DNA of 64,000 nt from Cydia pomonella (GCF_033807575.1 NC_084705.1:10038019-10102018); one strand, 5' to 3'; counted from the first letter of the stretch, positions 44,146 through 55,462 are shown. The notes: generated by a model not told the origin, from the sequence alone. Numbers and translations: made by a program.

Positions 44146-44329
44146 AACAAAGCTAGGTTAGGTTAGGTTAGTATAAGTATATAAACCGATGAAATTTCGT
44201 CATATGTGGCACAATACCGCTTTTGGATCGCTTTGAGGTTTTTAGTTTCAAAGTTTTTCAACAAAATTATGTATAATTTTGATTATGATACTTGTCTATT
44301 TGTTGTTAATTGTTTGTATAATAGAAAAA

Positions 44330-44790
44330 GTACCTGGGCGACCGAGCTTTGCTCGGTTATAACTATTTATTGTAATATGGTGGTGCATAGGTGAAAATCT
44401 TAACTAATTTTTTTACTAAATTAAACTTGTCTAAATACAATAAAATTTTAAAAATTATATATAAACTTGAACATATAAAAAAAAAACATAAGTTAGTCAC
44501 CGGGCGAGATTCGAACCCGTAACACTTGTTTCTCGCCATCCGCGTCTTAACCCGCTGGACCAGACGGACAGTGGCCGGCAAAACGAAATTAGCGACCATA
44601 TTCTGCGTCGAAAGAAAAACGCATGAAAACTCGAAAACACGCGTTTTCCCAAACATAAGACTATCTAGATCGATTGTATACCCCCAAAAACCCCCATATA
44701 CCTACCAAATTTCAGCGAAATCGTTAGAGCCGTTTCCGAGATCACAGAAATATATATATATACAAGAATTGCTCGTTTAAAAGTATAAGA
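44330..44790 (-). mobile_element. Helitron-like non-autonomous element
   Basis: On the minus strand it starts TCTTATACTTTTAAACGAGC with AATTCTTG and (TA)n. It ends with the hairpin ACCGAGCAAAGCTCGGT followed by CGCCCAGGTAC. The preceding base is A and the following base is T, as expected for Helitron insertion between A and T. The 5' TC and the 3' hairpin near the end fit the class; the last bases are not the canonical CTRR. A tRNA-like region lies inside at 44495-44572. No Rep/helicase sequence. Confidence 0.55.
44495..44572 (-). other. tRNA-like sequence inside the Helitron-like element
   Basis: Minus strand GTCCGTCTGGTCCAGCGGG holds an A-box-like TGGTCCAGCGGG, and ACGGGTTCGAATCTCGCCC holds an intact B box. 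The spacing is tRNA-like, but I could not build a clean cloverleaf. It may be a captured tRNA or a SINE head. Confidence 0.5.
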
Positions 44791-45880
44791 TAAGATATAG
44801 TAAGTTAAAGTATCATTACCTGCCTGCTATAGTTGCTTTCACATGTACAGACCAACAGAACCAACTGTTTTCATCGTACGTACGATGTTAACTTACAGAA
44901 ATAAACTTTTTGTTGAACATACATTTGAAGAAGAAAAATCGTACGAATAATTGGGTTGAGTTACCACATTGGCCATTCGGTAAAATAAAATGCAATTTGA
45001 AAGTGTGTTTTACATTGAACACGATTTGCGAATGATCACGCATTCATCACGCAAAGTTTTACATTGCAAATGTCTGGAAAGTTAAATAAGTAAACTACAC
45101 TGCTACTACAAACAATAATTTTAAAAATACAGCAATGTTTCATTGTTCCGGCTCATGCTGCCAAGCCGTCCCTTGGCACATCAAGCGCGAACCCCCCTTA
45201 TCACACGTGGCGTGGTCTCAGTATGACAGGTAGCGGGCGAGATGTGCTAACGAGGGCCACTGCTCTGCACACGTGCTGTAAACTGGTATTTTCTGTATGC
45301 AGGCGACAACAAGTTTAGTCCCCTGCCTGTATTGCCGCGTACCAGAGAAGGATCACTCCATCATTCGCCGGAACTATAATAGCTAAGCTTCTTGCTGGAT
45401 TCTCCTCGGCTGAGCCAAAGTGAGCAAACCAGAGACAAACCCCCGTTAGCGCAATGACCCGCGCCATAGAAACGGGTAAGTAATAGAACGTATACAAACC
45501 TATAATATATCACTCTGAATGTATAAATTCAATTTGTATAATTTTGATCGGAATAACATTCAATTGCAATAACATGCAATATGTATAACAACGAATTCTA
45601 TAATTGTAAATTGTATAATAAACACTACATATGTCATTGTTTACGATAACATTAGAAAGGTATAACGTTGAAATAATATAATATACAAAACAAATATCAT
45701 ACATTAAAAATAAGCGCCTACTATTTGTGTTTGTGTTGTGTGTGTATTGGTTTTTTTTAAATTATTATGAAATGAGCAATGTATTTGAAACATCTATACT
45801 ATGCGAATTTATATTTCAACGTAGTTTGCTCCGTATTTATCTATTACAGATTGCAGCTTTTTTCTGTGGTAATTCTGGTG
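44791..45880. other. Spacer with a GC-rich stretch
   Basis: 45140-45480 is GC-rich (CCAAGCCGTCCCTTGGCAC, GAGGGCCACTGCTCTGCAC, GCGACAACAAGTTTAGTCCC). It has a TGTATGCAG acceptor-like site near 45302 and GGGTAAGTAA near 45475. Its minus strand is open for 60 codons with no domain I recognise. It may be a dispersed repeat. The rest is AT-rich. Confidence 0.35.
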
Positions 45881-46015
45881 CTAATTTCTTTATCTAGAGG
45901 GTCACAGTTCTAACCTAACCTAACCCACTTTTCTGTTAACAGTTTCTTTTTCCGAAGCCTCAGAGTTCTAACGTAACCTGCTACCTATTCTGGAAACAAT
46001 TTATTTATCTAGGGG

Positions 46016-46028
46016 GTCACAGTTCTAA

Positions 46029-46085
<57 letters not shown>

Positions 46086-47052
46086 CAGGGGAAATGCATT
46101 ACGCATACCACCCGGGCGCGGGGACGGACCCGGGTGGTTATGTGGGACTCCCAAGTGAGTCCGGTATACCCACTAAAACCACCTGTTTGTCGCCTCGGTG
46201 CTGTAAAGCGAGGCCACGGGAACACCAGTGCACACCACCATGACCTCGCAGCAGACGGCTATAAGCCTCTTCTCCGGGAAATTGATTTCCCAACCGGCAT
46301 TTGGGGCAAGCCTAGGTTTTGACTCGCCCTTCACCTCGAGGACCTAGTTTCAGTCGGATGGCTGTCGGCCCCGAACGACTGCCACCCATAGGTCCTCGTT
46401 AAGGCGGCAGGCGACGGTCGTGGGCGACCCGCCTCCGCCCGGCCCTTTTGCGCCGCAGCGGGTGAGCTTCCGCAGCCTCTTCCCGCGCACGCTCCGCAAC
46501 TTCCTTTTGGGTCATGACCACCTCACAGAAAGTGGTCATGGCTTTCCAGCATCGTTTGCTTTCCGTCATTGCCTTTACGACGGCCTGCAACGACAGATCA
46601 ACCCCGATGGTCGCAACCAAATTGTTGCGCGGTGCAACCCAACTTGGACAATCCGCCAGTGTGTGTTGCGCCGTGTCTTCTGCACTGGTACAGTGGTGAC
46701 ACGCTGGCGTTGGCTCCCGTCTGGATTTCTCACACAGGTATTTGCCAAAACACCCATGGCCCGAGAGTACCTGTGCGAGGTGGAAAGACACCACACCGTG
46801 TTGTCTCCCGATCCATTTTTCGAGGACAGGCTGAATCGCGCCGACTGTCCAGTGACCGGCGCATGGGTTTTCCAGCCTCTCGCCCCAGTTTTGGAGAACC
46901 GTGACGCGAGCATTTATCCGCCAGCGTTTCACCTCCTCGAGCATAGGCTCCTGGCCTCTAGCTCGCGCCTCTGCAATCCGCCTATATATTTCCGCCAGGG
47001 CTTTTGCCTCCAAATCCCAGGGCGGGGTCCCGGCCAGTCACAGTTCTAACCT
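46016..47052 (-). mobile_element. 5'-truncated R1-like LINE with 16-bp target duplication and poly(A) tail
   Basis: GTCACAGTTCTAACCT occurs at 46016-46031 and again at 47037-47052, framing the element. The plus-strand T run at 46031-46082 is the poly(A) tail of a minus-strand insertion. The 3' UTR (ACCCGGGCGCGGGGACGG, GGTTATGTGGGACTCCC) is shared with 55531-56333. Perfect flanks and an open frame point to recent target-primed reverse transcription. Confidence 0.9.
46399..47036 (-). CDS. R1-like LINE ORF2, C-terminal part with zinc knuckle
   Basis: The minus-strand frame is open from the 5' truncation point at 47036 to a stop at 46399, giving just over 200 residues. It shows WIGRQHGVVSFHLAQVLSGHG and then a CX2CX8HX4C zinc knuckle (CHHC, then HTLADCPSW), typical of the C-terminus of R1-clade reverse transcriptases, where it probably binds RNA or DNA. 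The reverse-transcriptase core and endonuclease are absent through truncation, so the piece cannot act alone. No internal stops, consistent with youth. Overlapping plus-strand frames of similar length are shadows caused by high GC. Confidence 0.85.
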
Positions 47053-47090
47053 AACCTAACCCACTTTTAGCAGTTTTTTTTCTAGCAGTG

Positions 47091-47740
47091 TGTTCTATGA
47101 GGTTTGAAATTCTAGGTCATCCTACTAATTTTACTACTTAATTATATAAGATGATATTTATATTTTAATATGTATATATTATGACAGTTATATGAAATGA
47201 GCTTAACTTATATGTATATTATACCAAACAGCCATATGTATGTCGTATGTTATATTATTTTTATGTTATACTAATTGAAAGTATACGTTTACTTTATTAT
47301 ACATAAGATTAGTATACATTTTTAACGTTTGTAAACTGAAATTATTCCAAAAGTGCGTATATATTATAGGACGCACCCCATAGAAACGGGGAGATGTAGA
47401 AACGGTTTGAGGTATGGGGTGAAAACTTATCTCAAATAATCCTCTGTAGCTTATTTTATATAGATTTGATATGAGATGTGAACTAATATAAAAGTTCGTA
47501 CAATAGTCTGTGCCTCATTTATGTGCACTTTACGAATAAAACTAATAAGGTAGGATTTGTGCCCGGGCCCTCATTGTTGAGGTTATACCTATTTTAGAAA
47601 CCCAATATGTAATATTAATATAAGTTAGGTACTCGTATTAGTTTCATCCCACACCTTCGTCTGCGCGGAACGATGATGATGATTGATAAAAACTATCCTA
47701 TGTCCTTCCATGGGGCTTCAAATTATCTCCATAACAAAGG
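47091..47740. other. Spacer, no feature seen
   Basis: AT-rich noncoding sequence. Confidence 0.35.
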
Positions 47741-48228
47741 GCCTGGGTGCGTAGCCAACGTGGAGGACTCGCGCGAAATCGCCTTTTCATACAAACGTAG
47801 TCCTCATTTTCCTCTCTGGATGTCTGGATGTTAACATTATTGAAAATATTTTAACACATTTTTTTGTATATCAACACAGCTATGCCTCTACGTTTAAAAA
47901 ATAATAATAATTGTTATTAGACTTACGAGCATTTAAAATTATTTATAAAATTTGTTTTTGGCTCCTAATTTTTACAATAATCAAACAATCGAAAAAAGTC
48001 AAACGTAGGGGCATAGCTATACTAATATACATAAAATTATGCAAAACTATTTTCAATAATGCTAATATCCAGAGAGGAAAATGAGGACTATGTTTGTATG
48101 GAAAAGCGACCGTCCCCTTTCCTCTTAAACGCTCCGAATCAAACGAAACGCAACTCACTGACGCGCTAATATGGAAGAGTGATAGCGAGCGTTAATTATT
48201 GGCACGTTGGCTTAGCACCCTGGCAGGA
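47741..48228. repeat. MITE family M, copy M2, split by element G
   Basis: GCCTGGGTGCGTAGCCAACGTG at the left and CACGTTGGCTTAGCACCCTGG at the right are the M ends. The M body (AACGCTCCGAATCAAACGAA, GCGCTAATATGGAAGAGTG) resumes at about 48124 after a G insertion at 47763-48123. Confidence 0.65.
47763..48123. repeat. Element G, copy 2, nested in M2
   Basis: Arms of about 50 bp: GCGAAATCGCCTTTTCATAC with AAACGTAGTCCTCATTTTCC and its complement at 48070-48110. The core matches 40897-41277. Confidence 0.65.
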
Positions 48229-50154
48229 ACTCATCCACGAATTGCCATTTCCCGGCCTCTGCAATAATGTAGGTACTATTTTCCAATTCATATTTTTTTG
48301 TTAAAAGGACCTATGTGCTGAGAAGTGACGCCCTTTGCTTGTATGGCTTTTTCATATCATGTGAAGGAAGAGAACCCTCCATTATGCGTGGCCCGACACA
48401 CATTTGGCTATTTTTTTAGGCAATAAATCGGAGGATACCGTAACGTCTACTAACTATAATTTTATTTTATTATGAAATTAAAAATTAAATTCATAACAAA
48501 ATCATGCAATGACTTCCAATTTTACAGACTTCATAATTTCCTTTGATAGGTACTAGCTGTAAACAAAGTTACCGCGCAGTCCCGAGAAATGACATTGCAG
48601 ATTTTATTTCACCACTTACGGTGTGCGGGCGTGCGCTGCGTCCTACATCCATGCTATTAAAGAGTAATAAACTTTGTTATGCCTCATAATATGCGAAAAG
48701 TCTAGTTAGGTAACAATTTTTAAGTCATTAGTTATGAAGCAAGCTCTATATTTGCAATAGCTTATTTTGAATTTGGTTTGAAGCGAACGGTGGTTATTCG
48801 ATTTTATTTAAATACTACCGAAGCTTAGCTTAGTATAATCAAATAGTAAATCTGTACGCGTGAAAACTGCTCTCATATTTTGAGAAGGCGGTGTGCTACA
48901 ATACGAATAACAAAAATTCAGACAATATCATACTATGTCACAGGTTGAGATATTGTTTAAGGCTGGCATACCTAATACTTAAGCGTAGGTACTATTTCAA
49001 CTCACGTAATATCGCTTTTAATAATTAATTCAAGAAATAGGTAGGTTCAAATCAAAGTATTTTCTGTAGAAAAACACAACTCAACCTGTCTCACTAGAAC
49101 TAATTACCGGCTTGACTATAGTTTGATTTTAATATATCATACTCTGAGGTTCAATATGTAGGCATAAAATACACGAAATAAGCGAATACGCTAATATAAT
49201 TTTTTCTCGCGATTTCGGGGTTTGGTTCTGTAGTAAAAATTGTTTAGTGTGACCTATATTATATTCACCCCGCAGAGTATGTTCAGACGTAACAAAATTT
49301 ATAATTAAATAAAAAAAGTAAATGTACTGATTGTAATGTTTTATTTATTTCAATACTTACTTACGAAGTAGGTAGTTAAATACCTTTAACATTTTTACCG
49401 TAAGCTAATAAGTGTGTATCACAGAATGAGCTGAAAATATACCTATCGACTAAACATAACTAAATAAAGTGTTATATTGACAATCATAAGGTAAACTTTA
49501 TGTACCATGGAATAGGAGTCATGCTGTGATAGTTTCAGTCGCAGTGGGGTCACGCGCGACCCGCCAGACTCATTGTACCTACAACTAAAATACCCGCCAT
49601 TTGTCACCTGCAGCCTGCAGCTGAATAACTTAAAACACCTTTACATCAGAACAAAGCCAGTGACTACGGTGTACCTAAGGATTACCTTAGTCACTGCCCA
49701 GCTTTAACTGATCCACATAACAAAACATTATCAATCCACCCTCCTTTGCTACATAATTTAGATAGGTATCATATTTAATACAATAGTATCTACACTGTTG
49801 AAGAGGCTGATGACCATTAGATGGACGAGTTATAGTTTAAGATATTTGACGAAATATAATTTACACCGATTGGTCATAAAATAAAACTTTATATTTACGA
49901 AAAAGGCAAATTACATCCCATCCATATAGCGAAAATAACTAATAATGATACTTCGTGTTCCTGGGATGATATCGATACGTTATTAAGAACATTTTTTTTT
50001 TCGACACGAATCGTATTTACTTTGGTAATAATGTTTCTTTAGATTAAACCATTTATTTTTATTTAACAACAGACTATAAATTAAAAAGCTGGAATACTAG
50101 TAAAATTTAGAAAAGTAACTGGGAACAAGATTGTTTAACCAAGTATTCTTTCTT
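48229..50154. other. Intronic sequence, little seen
   Basis: AT-rich noncoding sequence. The only shared piece is the short repeat at 49205-49280, also at 40292. No gene was recognised. Confidence 0.4.
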
Positions 50155-50349
50155 CAGTACCCCTAGTGTAACTAAATTCGATTTCCAAACGTGACGTACG
50201 CGTTTGCGTTTAGTCTCATTTTGTATTGGATTTCGAAAGAGCGCGCCAAGCGGGACGTTTTGGAACCTCAAAATCCTATACAAAATGAGACTTAACGCAA
50301 ACGCGTTCGTCACGTTATGATGTCGATCAAAGTTACACTAGGGGTACTG
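50155..50349. mobile_element. 195-bp MITE, second copy
   Basis: CAGTACCCCTAGTGTAAC to GTTACACTAGGGGTACTG, with the same inner arms as 25191-25385 and identical total length. Substitutions are scattered; both ends are intact. Confidence 0.85.
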
Positions 50350-50371
50350 ATTTGTTTTGACTTCAAGAAAC

Positions 50372-50658
50372 CTACGGATTATGGAAGGTAGAGTTAAGGA
50401 ATAGAATCTCCATATACCAAAAAGTGTCCGACAAAAAACCATAAATAGGTGGCGCTAGAATACCTAGAATACTTGAGAAAAAAATTTGATCATAGACAGC
50501 CCACTTTACTTCGTCAATAGCGCCTAGGTTCTTAGCTACTCTAGCGCTACTTTGGAGAGATTTGGAACTATTATTTATAGCTGACAGCTGGACACTTTTG
50601 CAATAGTTCTGCCTATGGAGATTATATTCCTTGCCTCTACCTTCCATACTACGGATAG
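50372..50658. mobile_element. TIR element (CTACGGA ends)
   Basis: CTACGGATTATGGAAGGTAG with GAATAGAATCTCCATA at the left is inverted as TATGGAGATTATATTCC and CTACCTTCCATACTACGGATAG at the right. The 97-codon minus-strand open frame across it is an effect of the repeat and has no recognised domain. Confidence 0.65.
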
Positions 50659-51154
50659 TAACCATTTCTCAACCCAAAAAAGATCGACAGTGACGACAGC
50701 TGACGTACACGACACCAGACATCAAGACGCTCCGTGATATATGCTCTTTGGACGCTCCTTAACGTTCTTTTTTTTTTAGAAAACAGTCAGTCTTTTACAA
50801 ATATGTCTGAAATAAAACAACTAAAATAGTTCTAAAGCTAGGAAGCTTGTAACGATTTCTATGTAATAGTTTTCTTAGTAACGTTTAGAAATAGAAATGT
50901 AAATTACGCAGGTATTAATTACCGGTTTAGTTGTGTACTACACGCATGTAACGTAACAAGTAAGCAACGTAACAAAAATGTGCGGTCTATGAAGAGGAGC
51001 TCTTTCGTACCAAAATGTTGTTAGCGATAATGTGCGCGTTGATTTTTGCCCTCAAAATGGATGTAGGGAGCTCCCTACAAGTCAATCAAGGTTATCATGT
51101 AGCTACTTAATAACCTTAAATAGTAGATTGTTAACCAAAGGATGAAAGGCGCTC
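50659..51154. other. Spacer
   Basis: Noncoding. AGATTGTTAACCAAAGGATG with AAAGGCGC just before 51155 resembles an internal part of A elements, so an A fragment may have been cut by B3. Confidence 0.4.
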
Positions 51155-51690
51155 TTTTTAGGGTTCCGTACCAAAAAGGTAGATAAGGAATATGGTGCGA
51201 CTCTGTCCGTCCGTCCGTCCGCCGTCTGTCACATTGTTAAATATCTACAGAAGTACTTAAGCTATTGATTTGAAATTTGGAATAGTAATGAACAACGCTA
51301 AGCTAGACATATAAGAAGTGTAATTGTATTATTTTATTTATATGGACTATGGAAAATGCCTAATATAAAAAGGGGGCAAAATTTCAAAGTCTAGTATCAT
51401 TTGAAAGAACTCAAATTGAACAATACAAAACAATTTTTTTTTTTCATAGTGAAAAAAAATATCTTATCTGCGAAGTTTACAAATGAAAAATTTTTAATGT
51501 AAAGATTACAGAAAAAATAAAATCAGGCCTCTATCTTGATAACTTTATATATTAACAAAAAAACATTTTATATTTAATTTGCAATTTAATCCCGTTTGCG
51601 GGTGTTTATTATAGTTGAAATTCCAGTGATATTACACTACGGAACCCTCGGTGCGTGAGCTGAATTAGCTCCCACTAAACCGGTTCTTTT
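51155..51690 (+). repeat. GGGTTCCG element type B, copy B3
   Basis: TTTTTAGGGTTCCGTACC, GGTGCGACTCTGTCCGTCCG, TTGAAATTTGGAATAGTAATG and a right end TACGGAACCCTCGGTGCGTG with ACTAAACCGGTTCTTTT. It abuts A3 directly. Confidence 0.7.
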
Positions 51691-51746
51691 TTAGGGTTCC
51701 GTAGCCAAATGGCATAAAACGGAACCCTTATAGTTTCGCCATGTCC

Positions 51747-51781
<35 letters not shown>

Positions 51782-52400
51782 CGAGGCTTTGCTCCGTGGT
51801 CGTTAGTGCTAGAAAGCTGAAATTTGGCATGGATATATAAAACAATAAAGCCGACAAAGTCGTACAATAAAATCTAAAAATTTAATTTTTTTAGGGTACC
51901 TCCCCTACACGTAAAGTGGGGGTGAATTTTTTTTTTCGCTTCAACCCTAGAGTGTGGGGTATTGTTGGAAAGGTCTTTCAAAACTAATAGGGGTTTTCAA
52001 GAAACATTTTTGGATAAAGTGAATATATTCGGAGATAATCTCTCCAAAAGAAAAAAAAATGTGTCCCCCCCCCTCTAACTTTTGAACCATAGGTCCAAAA
52101 AATATGAAAAAAATCGTGGAAGTAGAGCTTAAGAAAGACATTAAATGAAAACTATAGCGGACATGATCAGTTTAGCTGTTTTTGAGTTATCGCAAAAAGT
52201 TTTCCCTTCATAGTAAAAAGACTTACTTTAATTAGGTACTGATTATGCAAATTTGCCTATTTGTTTAACTCGGGTGAAAGGTACCGTTTCATCCCTTGGT
52301 TAACAATTTACTATACTTTAAGCTCCAGTTTAGCTTATTGTGACGGAAGAGTAACTACGGAACCCTACACTGAGCGTGGCCCGACATGCTCTTGGCCGGT
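51687..52400 (+). repeat. GGGTTCCG element type A, copy A3
   Basis: Full-length copy of A1/A2, with a (TGTC)n tract at 51750-51782 and the end GCCCGACATGCTCTTGGCCGG. It is closest to A2 where A1 and A2 differ (GAGCGTGGCC). Confidence 0.8.
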
Positions 52401-52404
52401 TATT

Positions 52405-52640
52405 TCTCCTGTCGAGGTAAATTGGCGCTCTAACGCAGCTCTTTCATCCGAGTTTAACACACTACTTTTCATTTCATATACCAGGAAAGTAAAATAAGTA
52501 AAGTATAAACCTTTATAGTATTTCTTGAGGGTACTTTAAATTAAAAATGTAGGTAATATAAAGTATCGTTATTTACGGAATGGGGAGATAAACATCAGAA
52601 TAGAAATTGTATGACAAATCGTAACATGTTTTAAAATGGT
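52405..52640. repeat. Dispersed repeat shared with 62830
   Basis: CCTGTCGAGGTAAATTGGCG, TCCGAGTTTAACACACTAC, AGTATTTCTTGAGGGTAC and TATCGTTATTTACGGAATGG are matched at 62830-63070 in the same order. Confidence 0.6.
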
Positions 52641-53101
52641 AAAAGAATAATAATACAGTAATTAACTTTCCGTCCGCGAAAAAAGTAGTAGAGATTGATA
52701 TTAATAAAGATCTTCTTGCACTATTTTTGCTTCAATAAGACGAATATTTCCGAGCATATTGGAGAAAAGGTACTTATACTACCAAAGACAAAATTCGAAG
52801 AAGGCATAATGTTATTTTTTATACATTGTTATACTTACAGGTTAAGTAAAATCTGATTGCAAACATTCGGAGAGACATTCATAATCCCTTTATCCAATAA
52901 GCCTCGAAGCGTATTTCGAACAAAAGAGTGAGCAGTTAAATCCCAAGGTAAAAACACGTTCTCGACGATGGCGCTAAGCCACGTAATTTTCATGTGGGTA
53001 ACTCCTACCCCTATTTTAAGTTGTAATTTTTTTCCAAAGCTTCGACTGCTTTAAGCCGATGAATAATATTAAAAATGGCTATGAGCTTGCTTAAAAGTGT
53101 T
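52641..53101. other. Spacer, no feature seen
   Basis: AT-rich noncoding sequence. Confidence 0.35.
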
Positions 53102-53665
53102 GAGAAGTACCCTCAATTCCTCATGGAATCCATCATCAAAACTCAAGCTTGACAAAAATGTACCTTGAAAACCTAACTGCTTCACAAACATGCGAAAAGA
53201 ACCAATTGCTAAACGTGAACTATGCGGCGTTGAAGAGTTCCATTCTGCTCATCATCAGCAGTTCCGCTTCATCAAATGTCACCTCTACAAATGTAAATGC
53301 TTGATTTGATGATGAAAATACTAAGTTCACTATATGTATGCCTTTAACATTTGAAGAGTTCTCTCGATGCCTCATGGACCCCATCGTCAGAACTCAAACT
53401 TGACAATAATTTGTTTTAAAAATCTAATTTGCTTCACAAACGCAGTGAAGAGGACAAATCGCCAAACGTGAACTATGCGTCGTTGAAGAGTTCCATTCTG
53501 ATCATCATCAGTAGTTCCACTTCATCAAATGTCACTTTTTAAATTTAAATGCTTGATTTGTTGATGAAAATACAAAAATCACTATATGTATTCTCTTCAC
53601 ATTTGAAGAGTTCCCTCGATTCCTCATGGATCCCATCATCAGAACTGAGTTATGACAAAAACGAG
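53102..53665. repeat. Tandem repeat, about 252-bp period, 2.2 units
   Basis: GAAGAGTTCYCTCGATKCCTC-type unit starts occur at 53102, 53353 and 53605. Each unit holds TTGCTTCACAAAC, AAACGTGAACTATGCG, CGTTGAAGAGTTCCATTCTG and TTCATCAAATGTCAC. The third unit stops after about 60 bp and runs into a unique tail and the foldback at 53791. Confidence 0.8.
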
Positions 53666-53790
53666 ACCAATCTGTATGTATGTATATAGATTCAAGGAAA
53701 AAAAATCATAATCGGTTCAGAAATGACGGAATGATTTAATAACAAACATTAAATAAAAACAATAAAAAAAACATACACACCGAATTGATT

Positions 53791-53872
53791 GGTTAGTATT
53801 TTTAACCGACTTCAAGATTTCAAAAGGAGGAGGTTCCTTTTGAAAACTTGAAGTCGGTTAAAAATACTAACC
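53791..53872. repeat. Foldback at the end of the tandem repeat
   Basis: GGTTAGTATTTTTAACCGAC with TTCAAG and TTTCAAAAGGA are opposed by TCCTTTTGAAA and CTTGAAGTCGGTTAAAAATA with CTAACC. Arms of about 37 bp, nearly perfect. Confidence 0.8.
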
Positions 53873-53911
53873 TTAGAAGGAATATAAATATAGGAATCGA
53901 ATAATAAGAAT

Positions 53912-54122
53912 CGACGTAGCCCCAAATCAGTTTGCTTGCAAAGCATTTACTATGGGTACTAGGCGACGATATGTACCTAGATAAATACATACTTTGCTTA
54001 TATGATATGAATCAGGAACAAATATCCGTTCATCACACAAATAAATGCCCTTACCGGGATTTGAACCCGGGACCATCGGCTTCACAGGCAGGGTCACTAC
54101 CCACTAGGCTAGACCGGGCGTC
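53912..54122 (-). repeat. tRNA-derived SINE, copy S3
   Basis: The minus strand gives CCCGGTCTAGCCTAGTGGG (A box), GGTTCAAATCC (intact B box), TTTGTGTGATGAACGGAT and TTTGTTCCTGATTCATAT, ending near CAAATCAG ... ACGTCGA. Both pol III boxes are well kept. Confidence 0.8.
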
Positions 54123-54933
54123 GATAAATGAATATTTTATATAATTATGAAAAGATACGATAATATTAACAATATTCTAAAAATATGTTTATTTATATTA
54201 AAAAGAAATCACCCACATTAGTATTCCAACTTTGCTAATAATACTTTACGCGGAATTTCTCGGCGCTAACCATTTCATATAAAGAGGTTGTTCAACAGAA
54301 AAAGTTGGCAAATTTGTCTCGCCCGGGGCACACATTATCTCCGCTCGTATTACATTATAAATGGGTGTGATTTAGCAGAAGCTTTCGTTGCTAGCAGAAC
54401 ACCTTTGTTAACTTTAACCATATAGGGCAATTTCAAGCTAATTAATTACGATTCTTCAGTTGTGTCTACATTTTATAAATTTTAAAGTCAGAAGACACCC
54501 ATCCTGAAACTTGAAGTGTTTTGTTTAATTTTATTTTACTCAGGCCGGTCCTACCAAAACGTCTGTAACCGTACTAAGTTGGTTAATATTTGGATATAAT
54601 ATGAAATTTGAAAAGCTTATATATATACTTGAAATAGATTGTTGGTAGTACATTAATACTAACCTGTATGTATAAATAGTTGATACAATCCGCTTTTTAT
54701 ATATTATAATTAAAGGCCAAAGATTCTACGAAAGTTGCTGTTTTCAGTTTCAAACCAAGTGACTCATTATGATCGCTTTTATTTCAATAACAATGAACTA
54801 GATAGCTCTCTAAAACTAGCCTAGTCTGTCGATGTGTGTGTTAATGCGATTTTTTTCAGATTCTGTCGGTGGGAACCATTAGGGTTGAGTATCCGCAGGC
54901 AAAAGCAGATTTATTGTATTCATTTTTCTCCAG
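54123..54933. other. Intronic sequence, no feature seen
   Basis: AT-rich noncoding sequence that ends in a strong pyrimidine-rich acceptor (TATTCATTTTTCTCCAG) at 54933. Confidence 0.4.
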
Positions 54934-54995
54934 GAACGTGCAAATCTCTCTGCGCTTAGCGAAACCCCTGCAGTCGTTTCGTTGCAGTTCTGGAG
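54934..54995 (+). CDS. Exon 3 of the 118-residue protein
   Basis: A 62-nt exon between a strong acceptor and donor GGAG|GTAAGG. Entered in phase 2 from exon 2, it completes a Trp codon and reads NVQISLRLAKPLQSFRCSSG, leaving in phase 1, which is what exon 4 needs. The peptide has Arg and Lys but no acidic residue and ends in an Arg-Cys-Ser-Ser stretch, so it extends the presequence-like N-terminus to about residue 38. Phase 0 is also open through this exon. The choice rests on the neighbours' phases. Confidence 0.5.
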
Positions 54996-55230
54996 GTAAG
55001 GTTAAAGCAAGCTTTAACAGTTAAATCTCCAAGTTTTAGCAATTTGTATAATTCTCGTTTCAGGTAAGAATAGAAGTTTAGATATAAATATGTAGAACAT
55101 AAAATATTTATCATAATCATTTGATTTTCCTGTATACATACAGAAAAAAAAGGACAAATACCTAAAAAAATCTAAGCTAATATTTTTGGTCGTTGTGTTT
55201 GTATTTGGTATTAGTTTATTTGGTTTTGAA

Positions 55231-55462
55231 GACCGGTCTGGCGTAGTGGGTTGTGACCCTGCCTATGAAGACTATGGTCTTGGGTTCAGATCCTGGTAAG
55301 GGCATTTATTTGTTCCTGAGTCATGGATGTTTTCTATGTAAGTATTTAAGTATTTATATATTATATATATCGTTGTCTGAGTACCCACAACACAAGCCTT
55401 CTTGAGCTTACTGTGGGACTTAGTCAATATGTGTAAGAATTTCCCTATGATATTTTATTTAT
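55231..55462 (+). repeat. tRNA-derived SINE, copy S4
   Basis: GACCGGTCTGGCGTAGTGGG (A box TGGCGTAGTGG), GGTTCAGATCC (B box, one change) and GGGCATTTATTTGTTCCTGA (the GTGATGAGCACAG part is deleted). The tail has GAGCTTACTGTGGGACTTAG. Confidence 0.8.

Larger units (their letters stand above)
45885..47090. repeat. Degenerate tandem repeat hosting a LINE insertion
   Basis: TTTATCTAGAGGGTCACAG with TTCTAACCTAACCTAACCC and ACTTTTCTGTTAACAGTTTC (from about 45890) recurs as TTTATCTAGGGGGTCACAG (about 46004) and, beyond the LINE, AACCTAACCTAACCCACTTT with AGCAGTTTTTTTTC. Two units of about 115 bp, the second opened by the R1-like LINE. Confidence 0.5.

Noticed and set aside
44154..44173. (TTAGG)-like run, the arthropod telomere repeat
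   Set aside because: Only about three units beside a LINE tail. Short GGTTA-rich runs are common in such genomes and also occur near 45911 and 47048 in reverse.
46420..47049. 209-codon plus-strand open frame
   Set aside because: It is antisense to the R1-like ORF2 end, has no recognisable domain, and results from the high GC content.
50372..50665. 97-codon minus-strand open frame
   Set aside because: It coincides with a TIR element of 287 bp and has no known domain.
53102..53665. Possible CRISPR-like array
   Set aside because: The period is about 252 bp with no short direct repeats and unique spacers. The DNA is plainly eukaryotic.
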